Source of the DNA: G964020105 sp964020105 | Lineage (GTDB): Bacteria > Pseudomonadota > Alphaproteobacteria > WRAU01 > Hepatincolaceae | DNA length: 64,000 nucleotides | Assembly: GCA_964020105.1 (NCBI GenBank) | Contig: OZ026535.1 | Location: 124,001 to 188,000 of the forward strand | Direction: 5' to 3' | Part shown: positions 51,100 through 61,763 of the stretch, in pieces | How the letters are laid out: the number at the start of each line of letters is the position of its first letter | Numbering within the stretch: position 1 is the first letter of the stretch | The notes under the pieces: model-generated | The model's input: the letters and a program-made list of their open reading frames with translations, nothing else | Told to the model about the DNA's origin: nothing | Database searches by the model: none | Position numbers and translations under genes: made by a program

Positions 51100-51957
51100 A
51101 TGAATTGGATAAATAAATTAATTAATAAGAAAGAGTTTGAGTCAGAGCAAAAGAAAGATATACCAGATGATTTATGGATTAAATGTCCTTCTTGTTCTAA
51201 TCTGCTTTTTAAAAAAAACTTAGTAAAAAATCTCCAAGTATGTTCCTTTTGTGCTTATCACTTTTTTTTACCTGTTCAGGATCGCTTAGAGTCTTTGTTT
51301 GATAATGGAAAGTATATTAAAATAGAATTACCTAAAGGATTAGATGATCCATTAAAATTTAGGGATAAAGAGAAGTATATAGAAAAAATTAAAGCATATC
51401 GTAAAAAAACTGGACAATATGATGCTCTTGTGGCTGGATATGGTAAGATAGGTGATAATTTTAGCGTTATTGCAGTAATGAATTTTGCATTTATTGGTGG
51501 GTCTATGGGGACTGCTGTGGGTGAGGGATTTGTTAGTGCTGCTAGTTTTGCAATACAAAAGAAATGCCCTTTTATTATTGTGGCAGCCTCAGGTGGTGCA
51601 AGGATGCAAGAGGGTATGTTTTCTCTTATGCAAATGCCCAAGACTATTGTTGCTATTGAAATGCTAAAAGATGCAAAGCTTCCTTATATTGTTATATTAT
51701 CCAATCCCACTACAGGAGGAGTAACCGCTTCTTTTGCTATGCTTGGAGATATTCATATTGCTGAGAAGGGAGCTACCATAGGTTTTGCGGGGGCTAGGGT
51801 TATTGAGCAGACTATTAGAAAAAAATTACCAGAGGGTTTTCAGACAGCTGAATATTTATTAGAGCACGGTATGGTTGATATTGTAGTACATAGGAATGAT
51901 TTAAGATCAACTTTAGCAAATATTATAGATATATTAACTAATACCAAAATTAATTAA
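51100..51957 (+). CDS. accD: Acetyl-CoA carboxylase carboxyltransferase subunit beta
   Basis: First committed step of fatty acid synthesis. The ATG at 51100 (MNWINKLINKKEFES), with GGAG 9 bases upstream, is preferred over an open TTG at 51052; 285 residues. Zinc finger WIKCPSCSNLLFKKNL...QVCSFCAYHF, then AVMNFAFIGGSMGTAVGEGF, CPFIIVAASGGARMQEGMFSL and GATIGFAGARVIEQTI. accD-folC is a conserved pair. Confidence 0.96.
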   Translation: MNWINKLINKKEFESEQKKDIPDDLWIKCPSCSNLLFKKNLVKNLQVCSFCAYHFFLPVQDRLESLFDNGKYIKIELPKGLDDPLKFRDKEKYIEKIKAYRKKTGQYDALVAGYGKIGDNFSVIAVMNFAFIGGSMGTAVGEGFVSAASFAIQKKCPFIIVAASGGARMQEGMFSLMQMPKTIVAIEMLKDAKLPYIVILSNPTTGGVTASFAMLGDIHIAEKGATIGFAGARVIEQTIRKKLPEGFQTAEYLLEHGMVDIVVHRNDLRSTLANIIDILTNTKIN

Positions 51958-51975
51958 CTACGTTGGTATATTATT

Positions 51976-53229
51976 TTGGATCATTTAAGATATATAGATC
52001 TTTCTTTATCTAGGATAAGGTCTTTTTTAGAAAAGTGTGATAACATTCAGAATAAAATTCCCAATATAATTCATGTTGCAGGGACTAATGGTAAGGGATC
52101 TAGTATTGCTTTCCTGAGAAATATTCTCGAGGGCTCATCATACAGTACTAATGTTTTTATTTCACCACATTTAGTGGAGTATAGGGAGAGGTTTAGATTA
52201 AAAGGTGAATTGATATCAGATGAATACATTAATAAGATAAAAAAAGATCTTGAGAAGATAGAAGGTTATGAAAATTTAAGTATTTTTGAGCTTACTGTGA
52301 TAATAGGGTTTATAGCATTTTATGAAAATCCTGCTGATTTTTGCATATTAGAAACCGGACTTGGTGGCAGGCTTGACGCTACAAATATCATTAAGGAAGC
52401 TATTTTAAATATTATCACTATGATTGATTATGATCATCAAAATTTTTTAGGAAATACATTAGATAAGATAGCTTATGAAAAAGCAGGCATTATAAAAAAG
52501 TGCAGCTTAGTTGTTAGTGATTATCAAGATAGAGCGGTGCAGAAAGTACTCTTAAGACAAGCTAAAAAAATGGGCTCTCAGTTACTGATGGGTGGTAGAG
52601 ATTATTTAATAGAGGGTTCTGTTTTTAGCTATAAAGAGCATACAATTAAGTTAGATAATTTGGGATTACTTGGTAAGCATCAAATTAATAACGCAGCATT
52701 AGCGCTTGTATCTGCTTTAAATATTGGAGTTAAGATAGATATCAATAGTATTATAGAATCTCTTTTAACTACCAGATGGGATGGACGCTTACAAAAAATA
52801 GATGCCTTATATGGTGTTAGTTTTGATTATGGGACAGATTGTTTTTTAGATGGAGCCCATAACACTTCTGGAGCTAGAGTGCTTGCTAATTTTATACGCT
52901 CTTATATTGAAAAAGATAGTAAGATATCTGTATATATTTTTATGGGTATGTTACAAAAAAAAGATATTCATGGATTTTTTAATAATCTTGCTTTTTTAGC
53001 TGAATATAATACTTATATTCAGCCATTGTTGATAGATGATCATGTATGTTATTCAAAAGAAGAGATAGCTTTTAACGCTGCAAAATTTAATTTAAGTACT
53101 ATAGATTATGGGAATATAGGCGAAGGCATTAAGGTGGTCAGCTCAAGGGGAGGTAAAAAACTTATAATTATTTGTGGATCTTTATATCTTTTGGGGAATA
53201 TACTAGGAGAAAATAAGCTAAAGGGCTGA
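51976..53229 (+). CDS. folC: Folylpolyglutamate/dihydrofolate synthase
   Basis: Adds glutamate to folates (and to dihydropteroate). 417 residues beginning at a TTG (LDHLRYIDLSLSRI fits the family start). P-loop IIHVAGTNGKGSSIAFLRNIL, NVFISPHLVEYRERF, LETGLGGRLDATNII, DYDHQNFLGNTLDKIAYEKAGIIK and FLDGAHNTSGARVLANFI. 18 bases after accD. Confidence 0.95.
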   Translation: MDHLRYIDLSLSRIRSFLEKCDNIQNKIPNIIHVAGTNGKGSSIAFLRNILEGSSYSTNVFISPHLVEYRERFRLKGELISDEYINKIKKDLEKIEGYENLSIFELTVIIGFIAFYENPADFCILETGLGGRLDATNIIKEAILNIITMIDYDHQNFLGNTLDKIAYEKAGIIKKCSLVVSDYQDRAVQKVLLRQAKKMGSQLLMGGRDYLIEGSVFSYKEHTIKLDNLGLLGKHQINNAALALVSALNIGVKIDINSIIESLLTTRWDGRLQKIDALYGVSFDYGTDCFLDGAHNTSGARVLANFIRSYIEKDSKISVYIFMGMLQKKDIHGFFNNLAFLAEYNTYIQPLLIDDHVCYSKEEIAFNAAKFNLSTIDYGNIGEGIKVVSSRGGKKLIIICGSLYLLGNILGENKLKG

Positions 53230-53477
53230 TATAAATAATTATGGTTAAGGTTATTATTAATAAGAAAACAATTGAAATTGTTACAATAAAACATTTTTGC
53301 ACTGAAGTGGGTTAAAATTTTAAAGGGAAAGCTCTAAGTAAAAGCTAAATATCGCCAAACTGATAAAAATAGAAGAATGATCTAAAAAATATAGATCACC
53401 CCATAATTTCTTTAAAAGACAAAGATTATAAAAGAAATAATTTATATTTCCCGTGTATTCCTAATAAATTTATATTT

Positions 53478-53801
53478 TTATATGAATTTTTCAATTAAGT
53501 TTACCAGGTGTTCTTTAGATTTAACACCAACTTCTCTAGCAACCATTTCACCATTTTTAAATATGATCATTGTGGGAATTGAAGTTATGCCAAATTTTCC
53601 AGCAATTATTTGATTATCATCAACATTTATTTTTGCAATTAGAACTTTTTCACCTAACTCGGTGGATATTTTGTCTAAAATTGGTGCAACTAAAAGACAA
53701 GGACCACACCAAGGTGCCCAGAAATCCACTAGGACTGGTTTGCTTGCAGATACTTTGATAACACTTTCTTCAAAAGAAGAATCTTTAATTTCCAACGTCA
53801 T
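53478..53801 (-). CDS. trxA: Thioredoxin
   Basis: Cytoplasmic disulfide reductase. 107 residues with the active site FWAPWCGPCLLVAPIL, cis-Pro loop GITSIPTMIIFKNGE and the terminal amphipathic helix. AGGAATAAAA ribosome-binding region. It stands between folC (convergent) and addA (same strand, 66 bases upstream). Confidence 0.97.
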   Translation of the reverse strand: MTLEIKDSSFEESVIKVSASKPVLVDFWAPWCGPCLLVAPILDKISTELGEKVLIAKINVDDNQIIAGKFGITSIPTMIIFKNGEMVAREVGVKSKEHLVNLIEKFI

Positions 53802-53867
53802 TTTTATTCCTATAGCTATATATATACAAGTAAATTATATTGTATCTTATATTTTTTGTAAATGATT

Positions 53868-56800
53868 TTAGATTTTTATAATATCTCCGCTATCTGAAAA
53901 AATGAGATAGCTCGCTATCTCATGCTTAGGGTAGATTGATTGCAATAATAATTTATATATCTGCATTTGTTTTATATAATTTGCTGGTATCTTATCTTTT
54001 TTCTTTGAGAATTTATACTCAATTATAAATACCTGTGTTTCTGTTTTGATTATTTTATCAACTCTAGCTGACACAAGCTCTACATTGCCATTTTCAATAA
54101 TATGACCACTAATTGACACCTCATTCATTGAAACCCCTTGAAATAAAAAAGCAAAATTAGGGTTGCCTATTATATTCCTGACACTTTTTATTATATCTAG
54201 TTTGTTTTTTTCTGATAAATTATTATGATGTGATAGTAGTTTATGCATAAAAATTTCTAAATCTTTATTATCAAGATAGTTTGCTTGTTCTAATATTCTA
54301 TGAAATAAAATTCCCTTATCTAAAGATACAGTATTTTGTGGTTCTAGTTTTTCCAGAGGAGAGGATGAATATTTATCTTCAAAATCAAGCTTACTTGGTG
54401 TAATTGGATTTGTAGGAGAAAGCTCTATTTTTGCTTTTTCTTTTAACCATTTAGGAAGTAATACTGCAGAAGGATTCGCAATAGGTGTTTTTTCTGTATG
54501 AATATTTTTCACCCTAAATACCTTATTGGAACTAAAACCAAGAGTATCATCAAAAAAATCATCTGCTTCTTGTTTTAAGATAACTCCTATATTCTTAGTA
54601 ATGCTATCCCACCATGTACTTGCAATATTTTGCTTGTCTTCATTATTAGATTTAGCAATAGAACATATATATAAATACTCTTCTGCCCTTGTTATGGCAA
54701 CGTACAAAAGGCGCTTATACTCCTCTTCCGTAATATTTTTATATGCATCCTCTAGCTCAATTATTGCTTGGGTTTTAATCGACACCTTAGGTATAACTAA
54801 CAATAAAGGCTTATTTAAGTTATTATTAAATAAAATTTTTTCATTAACATCTCTTTTATCTATATCATTGATTAGAAATACAGCTTTGGATTGTAATCCC
54901 TTGGCGCTGTGTATACTCATTAAAGTTATATAATCTTTATTATTTGCAGGATCTCTGGATATTTCCTTATCATAATTTTCCATAAAATGAAGAAATGAAC
55001 GAAGATTATCATGATATCTAATTTTAAAATCGAAAATCAAATTAATAAGCTCAGATATAGGATCAATAACCTCTATCCCCATTCTTTGAATGAAGTTTGA
55101 TATGTTTTTTTCTGTATAAATTATATGGAAAAACAAATCAAAAACTCCCTTATAATCAACCATACTTAGCCAACTTGTAAGGCATTCATATACTGGGGGC
55201 TTATATTTTGCTAAATTGGTTAACAGATTTTTATTTTCATAGTTATGAGTTATATTAAATAAGTCAGCATCAGTTAAATTAAATATCGGACTTTTTAAAA
55301 CACAAGCCAACGAAAAGTTATCATAAGGTTGATCAAGAAATTTAGCCAGTGCAATCAGATCTTTAATCGCCATATTTTTATTAAGGTCTATCTTGTCTAT
55401 CCCAAGAACAGGAATATTTTTATCTTTAAGAAATTTAACTAAATACTCAAGGGTTAGATTATTTTTACGATTACGATAAAGGATTAAAATATCACCATAG
55501 GCTACTCCTTGATTTTCATGGAGAGCAGATATTTTTTTTACAATAGCTAGTGCCAGATTTTTATTCAAATCTTTAGTTTGTTGATTGGAAGACTTTTTAT
55601 TTTTATCAACTGAAATTATTGGCCATACTTCTACTTCATAAGGCTTATTGTGGTGGAACACTTGGTGATGTAGTTCCTCATTAATGTAAAGGTGAGAATT
55701 AGTATTAAAAAGATTACAGCTAACATGATTGACAAAATCTATAACGCCAGGAGCAGAACGAAAAGAGGTATCCATAAAAACTTCAAGAAAACTTCTTTCT
55801 GCTTGTTGGATTTTATTTTTTATGAATTTCTTGATTTCACTGAAATACCTAGGATCAGCACCTTGAAAAGAATATATTGATTGCTTAATATCACCAACTA
55901 CAAATAGTGTTCTATTATTATCTTTAGCAGACTTACCACTAAAAAACTCCTCGGCAAATGTTTTGATAATCTCCCACTGCATGGGATTAGTATCTTGGGC
56001 TTCATCTACAAGGATGTGATCTATAGTTTTATCTATCTTATACATTATCCAACTTTTTATCTCCTGATTGCTAAGTAGTTGATAAGTTTTCATAATAAGA
56101 TCATTAAAATCTAAAAAATTGCTTTGTATTTTAAGTTTCTGATAATAATTATGAATATCTAGCACCAAAAGCATAAAAGCATAATTAACCTCTGCGCTGA
56201 TCTGGGATTTATGATTTTCAATATATACTTCCAATCGTTGTGTTTCTTTGTTGATTAAATTTTCCACAAATTCTAGATTAGTCGCTAGTTTATTTTTTAG
56301 TTCAAGATTTAACATATCTTTTCTAGGAGTGAAAGTTTTAGTTAAAAAAATCTGCTGCCATACTCCCATGTTTTTGGCTTGTTCTTCTCTTGAGAAATTA
56401 ATGAAATTCCTGATTGCATCTAAATCAAGTTTTTTTGCAGACAGTTCAAGATTTTCAAATAAGGTAATTAGCTTACTAAAGAGCTCTCTTGGTAAATTAT
56501 CTAAAAAAATCCTCAATAGATCTTCAATCTTTACTTTTATGTCTGCTCCTAGGTATTTATATAGTTCATTTTTATACAGATCTAAGGAAAATTCAATATT
56601 ATAACGCATATGGATAAGTTGTATTTTTTCTGAAAAATTAAGAATATTCCTGATATTATCTTCAAAAGCACTCTGAGACATATGCTCCCTAAGGCAAGAT
56701 AATGAGTTATTAATTTCCAAATCGTCTAAGTATAGTTTTTCAGCTATTACTTTCTCGATGGATTGATTTTTAAGCTCCTGCGCATAGTTATCTTCGATAA

Positions 56801-57263
56801 CTTTAAAATTAGTTGGAATAGAAGCTTCTAGCGGAAATTGCGTCAAAATATTTTGACAGAAAGAATGAATGGTTTGAATTTTTAATTCATTTGGATGATC
56901 AATTATCTCTGTAAACAATGTTTTTGCTTTTGTTAACTCGTCCATAGTTGGATAATTATCTTGTAGCATATACAGTTCTTTTTTTAATTGATGTTCATCC
57001 ATTATGCTCCATTGTGCTAAAATGCGCATAAGCCTATGAATCATCTCCTGTGCCGCCATTTTTGAGTATGTAATACACAGAATTTTATCAATATCAATAC
57101 CTTCCAATAGCAGCCGTAATAGCCGATCAACCAATATTTTGGTTTTACCAGTTCCAGCAGAAGCATTAACCCACACAGAATGCTTCGTAGAGGAAGCTTG
57201 TCTTTGTTTATTTGTTGGATCAATTGATTTATTCATCGCTTGTTCGTACATTACTCCATTCAT
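53868..57263 (-). CDS. addA: Double-strand-break repair helicase AddA
   Basis: Helicase-nuclease subunit of AddAB, alphaproteobacterial type. 1131 residues: Walker A NASAGTGKTKILVDRLLRLL, SKMAAQEMIHRL, IQTIHSFCQNIL, LVDEAQDTNPMQWEII (helicase motif II), VVGDIKQSIYSFQGADP (motif III), LMSIHSAKGLQSKAVFL and YVAITRAEEYLYI (motif VI). The C-terminal nuclease has ARVDKI and IIEYKFSK, where most relatives have DYK or DFK. The ATG at 57263 overlaps addB by 35 bases; Met10 at 57236 is an alternative. Confidence 0.95.
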   Translation of the reverse strand: MNGVMYEQAMNKSIDPTNKQRQASSTKHSVWVNASAGTGKTKILVDRLLRLLLEGIDIDKILCITYSKMAAQEMIHRLMRILAQWSIMDEHQLKKELYMLQDNYPTMDELTKAKTLFTEIIDHPNELKIQTIHSFCQNILTQFPLEASIPTNFKVIEDNYAQELKNQSIEKVIAEKLYLDDLEINNSLSCLREHMSQSAFEDNIRNILNFSEKIQLIHMRYNIEFSLDLYKNELYKYLGADIKVKIEDLLRIFLDNLPRELFSKLITLFENLELSAKKLDLDAIRNFINFSREEQAKNMGVWQQIFLTKTFTPRKDMLNLELKNKLATNLEFVENLINKETQRLEVYIENHKSQISAEVNYAFMLLVLDIHNYYQKLKIQSNFLDFNDLIMKTYQLLSNQEIKSWIMYKIDKTIDHILVDEAQDTNPMQWEIIKTFAEEFFSGKSAKDNNRTLFVVGDIKQSIYSFQGADPRYFSEIKKFIKNKIQQAERSFLEVFMDTSFRSAPGVIDFVNHVSCNLFNTNSHLYINEELHHQVFHHNKPYEVEVWPIISVDKNKKSSNQQTKDLNKNLALAIVKKISALHENQGVAYGDILILYRNRKNNLTLEYLVKFLKDKNIPVLGIDKIDLNKNMAIKDLIALAKFLDQPYDNFSLACVLKSPIFNLTDADLFNITHNYENKNLLTNLAKYKPPVYECLTSWLSMVDYKGVFDLFFHIIYTEKNISNFIQRMGIEVIDPISELINLIFDFKIRYHDNLRSFLHFMENYDKEISRDPANNKDYITLMSIHSAKGLQSKAVFLINDIDKRDVNEKILFNNNLNKPLLLVIPKVSIKTQAIIELEDAYKNITEEEYKRLLYVAITRAEEYLYICSIAKSNNEDKQNIASTWWDSITKNIGVILKQEADDFFDDTLGFSSNKVFRVKNIHTEKTPIANPSAVLLPKWLKEKAKIELSPTNPITPSKLDFEDKYSSSPLEKLEPQNTVSLDKGILFHRILEQANYLDNKDLEIFMHKLLSHHNNLSEKNKLDIIKSVRNIIGNPNFAFLFQGVSMNEVSISGHIIENGNVELVSARVDKIIKTETQVFIIEYKFSKKKDKIPANYIKQMQIYKLLLQSIYPKHEIASYLIFSDSGDIIKI

Positions 57264-60177
57264 CCAATCTGCTAAAATGTTTTAATTCTTCAGAAATTTT
57301 ACTATCTTCTTCATTAAATACATACTCCATACTATCAATATAATATTTGCTTAGTTCAGTTAATATTATTTTTTCAAATGTTTCCAAGTAATCTACAATA
57401 TTTTCTATTCCATTATCTTTATAAGTAATATCTTCAAAAGCTTTATTAGGAATAAAAATATATTTGCTATCTATTAGTTTAATTGGTTGAAGAGGTATGC
57501 TATTTGCAAATCCACCTTTATAATAGATTAAACTTAAAATTAACAATTGTTGCCAATATTTCTCTATTTTAGGATTACTTGAAGTTTTATAATCAAAAAT
57601 ATTTATCTCATTATTTTCTAAAATATCAATGCGGTCACATTTAGCGCTTAATATTATAGTAGTTTCACCAACTTTAAGATTCATACTTCCCAATACTTCT
57701 ATGTGAGAATTTTTAAGTGATCTTAGTTTATCTTGTTGAGCGTTAAGCAATTTTAAAAGACCATTTATAATAATTGGCATTTTAAACATTTTAAAGGTTG
57801 CAGAGGTGAGAAAAATTTTAAAAACTTCCTCAGCAATACCTTTTATTTTGAGCTTTTGTTCAAATAAAGTTAATTTTTTAATATTATTAATATCAGAAAA
57901 GAAAATTTCTAAAGTTTTATGTACAGCATTGCCATAATCTTTTTTGTTAGGAGTAGCTGTTATAATGTTAAGGGGACGTAATTTTAAAATTCTTTCCACA
58001 AAATATAAATAAGGATTTTTTAATAAACTCTCATAAGAAGTAGCAGAAATTTTCACTGGCCTAGCAGATAGTGGAGGGTTGAATGATAAAGTGTTGATTT
58101 TAAGTGGACTAAAAATATTTGGTATATCCATATGTTGTTGAAGGCTATAAAGATGATTTTTAGGATTTTTAAAAATATCCGCTGTAATATAATAATCAAG
58201 AAAAGTTTGTAGCTTTAACAACCAACGAGATGGATTAGTTAATTTACCTTGTTTCTTTTCACTACGACTTAATACTACTTCTTTTGCTCCTAAAATCTGA
58301 GCAAATATATTGGTTTTTATACCAATATGACTTTCAGAAGGAGTAAAACCTAATTTCATCATCATATAATTATTCATCCAAGGGTTTGGTTTTACTAAAT
58401 ATGGTGCACTTCCTTCGTTTAAAGCAGATAAAATCATTAAATCGTGATGAATGAGATTGCTTTGAACATCTCCATATATGTACAGTCTTGGATGTTTATC
58501 ATATATTTTTCTAATGCTAACATCCATGAAAAGCTGACGTAAAATATCTAGGTATTCAGCAGGAGTGATATGATCAATGCATTTACAATCATTTAAAAGA
58601 TTTGCTAATAATATAGACATCTCTTTACCTTCTTGTTCACTGTAGAGGATATTAGCATCGGCATTGATCTCTTTACATAACAGCTCTGCCATACTAATAT
58701 GTTCGATTAGTAATTCCTGAAAATTGAATTTTTGTGTAGGTTTTTTTAAAAATTTTTTAAATTTAGCAGTATAAGTATCAATATGAGTTAAAAAATCAAA
58801 CATTTCTTCCTTGATAGTTGGATTTAATAACTCAATATTGCGCAGATTTTTTTTATAATCAGCAATATCATAATTGCTATGAAGATGGCGGAATAAATAT
58901 AAATTAAGACTATTTTTATTACGTAAAACTTTGCTACGCTTCATGGCAAAATGACAAAATGGATGATTTAGTAATGAAAGTAATAAGTTAGGCTCAAAGC
59001 CATCATTAAATAAGCTTCCTATTAATAGAAACATCCTGGCATTTAGACTTTCATAAAGAGAATCGCCAAGGTAGTCATTAATTTCAACATCCCATTTTTT
59101 TAATTCAGAAATTACGCGGACAATTAAGTTTTTATTACTACAGACCAAAGCAGCAGTTTTCCCTTCTACCTCAAGAGTTTCACGGAAAATAAGAGCGATT
59201 GTTCTGGCTTCCTCTTCCTCATTTTTTGCAGAAATAATACTTAATTTATTAGCAAACTGTTCTACATTTTTTTTATTTAATCTTTGATTGATCTGCTTAT
59301 CAAATAAGCGGTGAATGATTTCTTCTTCGCTTTTGGCTATTGATAGCTCTGTAACATCTTTTCTACTGATTTGTAAACTTTTCAATGTATCAGCTAACAG
59401 TTTCTGAGGATGTGTATAGGATAAGTTTTGCCAATCATTTTCTTGCATTGCTAAGTCTAACCCATAAAAATATATATCACTATTTTCCATAGTTGCCACT
59501 ACAGCTAATAGGTCTAATATTGCCTTATTATATGACTGTACATTTAATGCAATTATATTGTATCTTGATCCATATTTTTGCCATACCTCCCTTTGGATCT
59601 TATAAACTAATTGCTGTCTATATACAATATCAACAAGATTTTCTTCCAGTAAGATCTTTGGCCAATAATTTTGTGCAATATTAAGAAATTTTAGCGTTTC
59701 TTGCCAATGAATTGCTAAATCTCCCTCAACTAAGTCAACAATATTTGATAAATCAACATCATCAACGTAAGACTTATCTATAAGTTCCCCTAAGGATCTA
59801 GCCATGGGTAAGCTTTGTGCAAACGTCATACTGCTATCCATATTATTGATCAGCTTTGCCAAGAGAAATGCTCTTTTAGTGATTGATATAGTAGGTTTAA
59901 AAATATTTCCATACTCAGGGTGGGTAAGATTAAGTAAAAAATTATGATCTTGCGTTATTATATTATCCAAGTCTAGCAGGGATAGAATTCTTGGTAAAAT
60001 CAAATTTTTTCCTGCGGAATTCCTTAAAAATGATACATGTAGATTTTTAACTATCCGCTTATTAGGCACTAAGATTATATAGTTAGCTAAATTCTCTATG
60101 CTGGAGTTATTATCAAATAATAACTTGTTTACTATAAGATCTAAATAGGATTGGGAAAAGTTTATGTTATAAATCAT
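57229..60177 (-). CDS. addB: Double-strand-break repair protein AddB
   Basis: Partner of AddA. About 980 residues from the ATG at 60177 (MIYNINFSQSYLD); an open extension to 60210 overlaps tsaE and is unlikely. Diagnostic are YIILVPNKRIVKNL near the N-terminus, KTAALVCSNKNLIVRVISEL, LIHHDLMILSALNEGSAP, and the C-terminal RecB-type nuclease with ISATSYESLLKNPYLYFVE, LSAKCDRIDIL and NIFDYKTSS. No iron-sulfur cysteine cluster, as expected of the alphaproteobacterial AddB. Starts inside the end of tsaE. Confidence 0.93.
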   Translation of the reverse strand: MIYNINFSQSYLDLIVNKLLFDNNSSIENLANYIILVPNKRIVKNLHVSFLRNSAGKNLILPRILSLLDLDNIITQDHNFLLNLTHPEYGNIFKPTISITKRAFLLAKLINNMDSSMTFAQSLPMARSLGELIDKSYVDDVDLSNIVDLVEGDLAIHWQETLKFLNIAQNYWPKILLEENLVDIVYRQQLVYKIQREVWQKYGSRYNIIALNVQSYNKAILDLLAVVATMENSDIYFYGLDLAMQENDWQNLSYTHPQKLLADTLKSLQISRKDVTELSIAKSEEEIIHRLFDKQINQRLNKKNVEQFANKLSIISAKNEEEEARTIALIFRETLEVEGKTAALVCSNKNLIVRVISELKKWDVEINDYLGDSLYESLNARMFLLIGSLFNDGFEPNLLLSLLNHPFCHFAMKRSKVLRNKNSLNLYLFRHLHSNYDIADYKKNLRNIELLNPTIKEEMFDFLTHIDTYTAKFKKFLKKPTQKFNFQELLIEHISMAELLCKEINADANILYSEQEGKEMSILLANLLNDCKCIDHITPAEYLDILRQLFMDVSIRKIYDKHPRLYIYGDVQSNLIHHDLMILSALNEGSAPYLVKPNPWMNNYMMMKLGFTPSESHIGIKTNIFAQILGAKEVVLSRSEKKQGKLTNPSRWLLKLQTFLDYYITADIFKNPKNHLYSLQQHMDIPNIFSPLKINTLSFNPPLSARPVKISATSYESLLKNPYLYFVERILKLRPLNIITATPNKKDYGNAVHKTLEIFFSDINNIKKLTLFEQKLKIKGIAEEVFKIFLTSATFKMFKMPIIINGLLKLLNAQQDKLRSLKNSHIEVLGSMNLKVGETTIILSAKCDRIDILENNEINIFDYKTSSNPKIEKYWQQLLILSLIYYKGGFANSIPLQPIKLIDSKYIFIPNKAFEDITYKDNGIENIVDYLETFEKIILTELSKYYIDSMEYVFNEEDSKISEELKHFSRLDEWSNVRTSDE

Positions 60178-60637
60178 TATAGTTAGCTTTAATTTTTTCG
60201 TAAGTTTCACGATATTTTTCAGAGAACTCTAGTGTAAAAGTTCTTAATTCCCCATCTGCAATGATACTAATTTTTATATAATCTTTTGGCAATAAATCTG
60301 CTAATTTTTCTGCCCATTCTATTAGACATAAATGGTTGAATATTTCTGTTAAATCTAAAGAAAAAAGCTCTTTTTCGTTTTCTATGCGGTATAAATCTAA
60401 ATGGTAAACAATACCACTATCAATCATATAAGATTGAACTATAGGAAAAGTAGGACTAGTAACGTTGTGTATTGTACTACTAGAAAGGGCATTGATAAAG
60501 AATTTTGCGAAAGTAGTTTTGCCGACACCAATATCTCCATTTAAGAGTATTATTGCATTTTTTTTCATATGTTTAGATAAAAAGATGGCCAGTTTATTTG
60601 TATCTTCAAGGGAGGTTATTTTGTATGAAAGTATCAT
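60167..60637 (-). CDS. tsaE: tRNA threonylcarbamoyladenosine biosynthesis ATPase TsaE
   Basis: Works with TsaD and TsaB in making t6A on ANN-decoding tRNAs. 156 residues: P-loop LLNGDIGVGKTTFAKFFINAL, SPTFPIVQSYM, VYHLDLYRIENEKEL and LCLIEWAEKLADLLP. First gene of tsaE-addB-addA. In alphaproteobacteria tsaE is frequently near addAB. Confidence 0.95.
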   Translation of the reverse strand: MILSYKITSLEDTNKLAIFLSKHMKKNAIILLNGDIGVGKTTFAKFFINALSSSTIHNVTSPTFPIVQSYMIDSGIVYHLDLYRIENEKELFSLDLTEIFNHLCLIEWAEKLADLLPKDYIKISIIADGELRTFTLEFSEKYRETYEKIKANYNDL

Positions 60638-60680
60638 TTAGATTAATTAAATTGTTACAATATAATTTTTGATAGTATAA

Positions 60681-60710
60681 TTGAAATGATTCTAGCATAC
60701 ATTATATTAT
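60681..60710 (+). promoter_or_regulatory. Promoter of the FNR-like gene
   Basis: TTGAAA (60681-60686), 16-base spacer, TATATT (60703-60708); TATTAT two bases further with an 18-base spacer is equally possible. 31 bases before the ATG. Confidence 0.5.
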
Positions 60711-60740
60711 AGATGTAGAAAAAATAATTTAGAGAATAGT

Positions 60741-61763
60741 ATGAAAACATATAATACAGATCTGTTGATAGTGGGAGCAGGACCAGTTGGCATATTTAGT
60801 GCTTATCAGGCAGGATTTTTAGGTATGAAAACTTTGATAGTGGATGCTTTAAGTGATATAGGGGGGCAGTTGGTTGCACTTTATCCTTATAAGTATATCT
60901 ATGATATTCCAGCATACCCTAAGATTTTAGCTAAAGATTTAATTGATAAATTACTTGAGCAAGCAAATGCATTTGCTAAAGATGGGAGTGGTCAGTTTTT
61001 AATGGATACTCAGGTTACAGATTTAGAACTTAAAAAATCAGAGACAGATTTGTTTTGTGTTAAAACGTCAAAGGGAGATAGTATTTATTGCAAAGCAATA
61101 ATAATCTGTGCAGGAGCAGGAGCATTTGGTCCCAACCGTCCTCCAATTAATGGAATAGAAAATTTTGAGGGAAAATCTGTTCATTATTTTGTTAAAAATC
61201 CAGAAGAATTCGAGGGGAAAACAGTTGTTATAGCAGGTGGGGGCGATTCAGCTGTTGATTGGGCTATTAATTTGGCTGATGTGGCAGCAAAAATATATGT
61301 TATCCATAGAAGAAGTAATTTTAGAGCCGCACAATCTTCAGTAATGCAGATGCATGAGCTTGCTAAGACAGGCAAAATAGATATTTTAATTCCTTACATG
61401 CTTGAAGATTTACAGGGTAGTGATTGTCAAATAAATCAAGTTGTTTTAAAAGATCTGGACGGCAATATTAAAGAATTACAGGCTGATTCTCTTTTAGCTT
61501 TATTCGGACTGTCACGCAGTTTGGGTGATCTAGAAAATTGGGGATTTAAAATTAATAAATTACATTCATCCATAGAGGTTAATTTACCATCATATGAAAC
61601 ATTAATAAAAGGCATATTTGCAACTGGTGATGTTGCACAGTATGAGCATAAGTTAAAGTTAATCTCAGTAGGTTTTGCAGAGAGCGCTATGGCAGTACAT
61701 AAAGCTTGGCAGTATGTGTTCCCTGATAGGGTTTTTCACTTTACTCATTCCACCTCAAAATAG
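60741..61763 (+). CDS. Ferredoxin/flavodoxin-NADP+ reductase, thioredoxin-reductase-like
   Basis: FAD and NADPH-binding flavoprotein of 340 residues. FAD motif LIVGAGPVGIFSAYQAGFLG, then IGGQLVALYPYKYIYDIPAYP, typical of YumC-type FNR; NADPH motif VVIAGGGDSAVDWAINLA; second FAD motif GIFATGDVAQYEHKLKLISVGFAESAMAVH. The redox CxxC of thioredoxin reductase is missing, so it is an FNR and not TrxB. It likely supplies electrons to low-potential proteins. Its stop directly touches the stop of the convergent trkH. Confidence 0.93.
   Translation: MKTYNTDLLIVGAGPVGIFSAYQAGFLGMKTLIVDALSDIGGQLVALYPYKYIYDIPAYPKILAKDLIDKLLEQANAFAKDGSGQFLMDTQVTDLELKKSETDLFCVKTSKGDSIYCKAIIICAGAGAFGPNRPPINGIENFEGKSVHYFVKNPEEFEGKTVVIAGGGDSAVDWAINLADVAAKIYVIHRRSNFRAAQSSVMQMHELAKTGKIDILIPYMLEDLQGSDCQINQVVLKDLDGNIKELQADSLLALFGLSRSLGDLENWGFKINKLHSSIEVNLPSYETLIKGIFATGDVAQYEHKLKLISVGFAESAMAVHKAWQYVFPDRVFHFTHSTSK

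Noticed and set aside
54526..54933. 135-codon plus-strand frame inside addA
   Set aside because: Lies fully within a well-supported helicase gene and shows no motif or ribosome-binding site.
60741..61763. Thioredoxin reductase (trxB)
   Set aside because: The fold is right but the redox-active CxxC is absent and IGGQLVALYPYKYIYD matches the FNR group.
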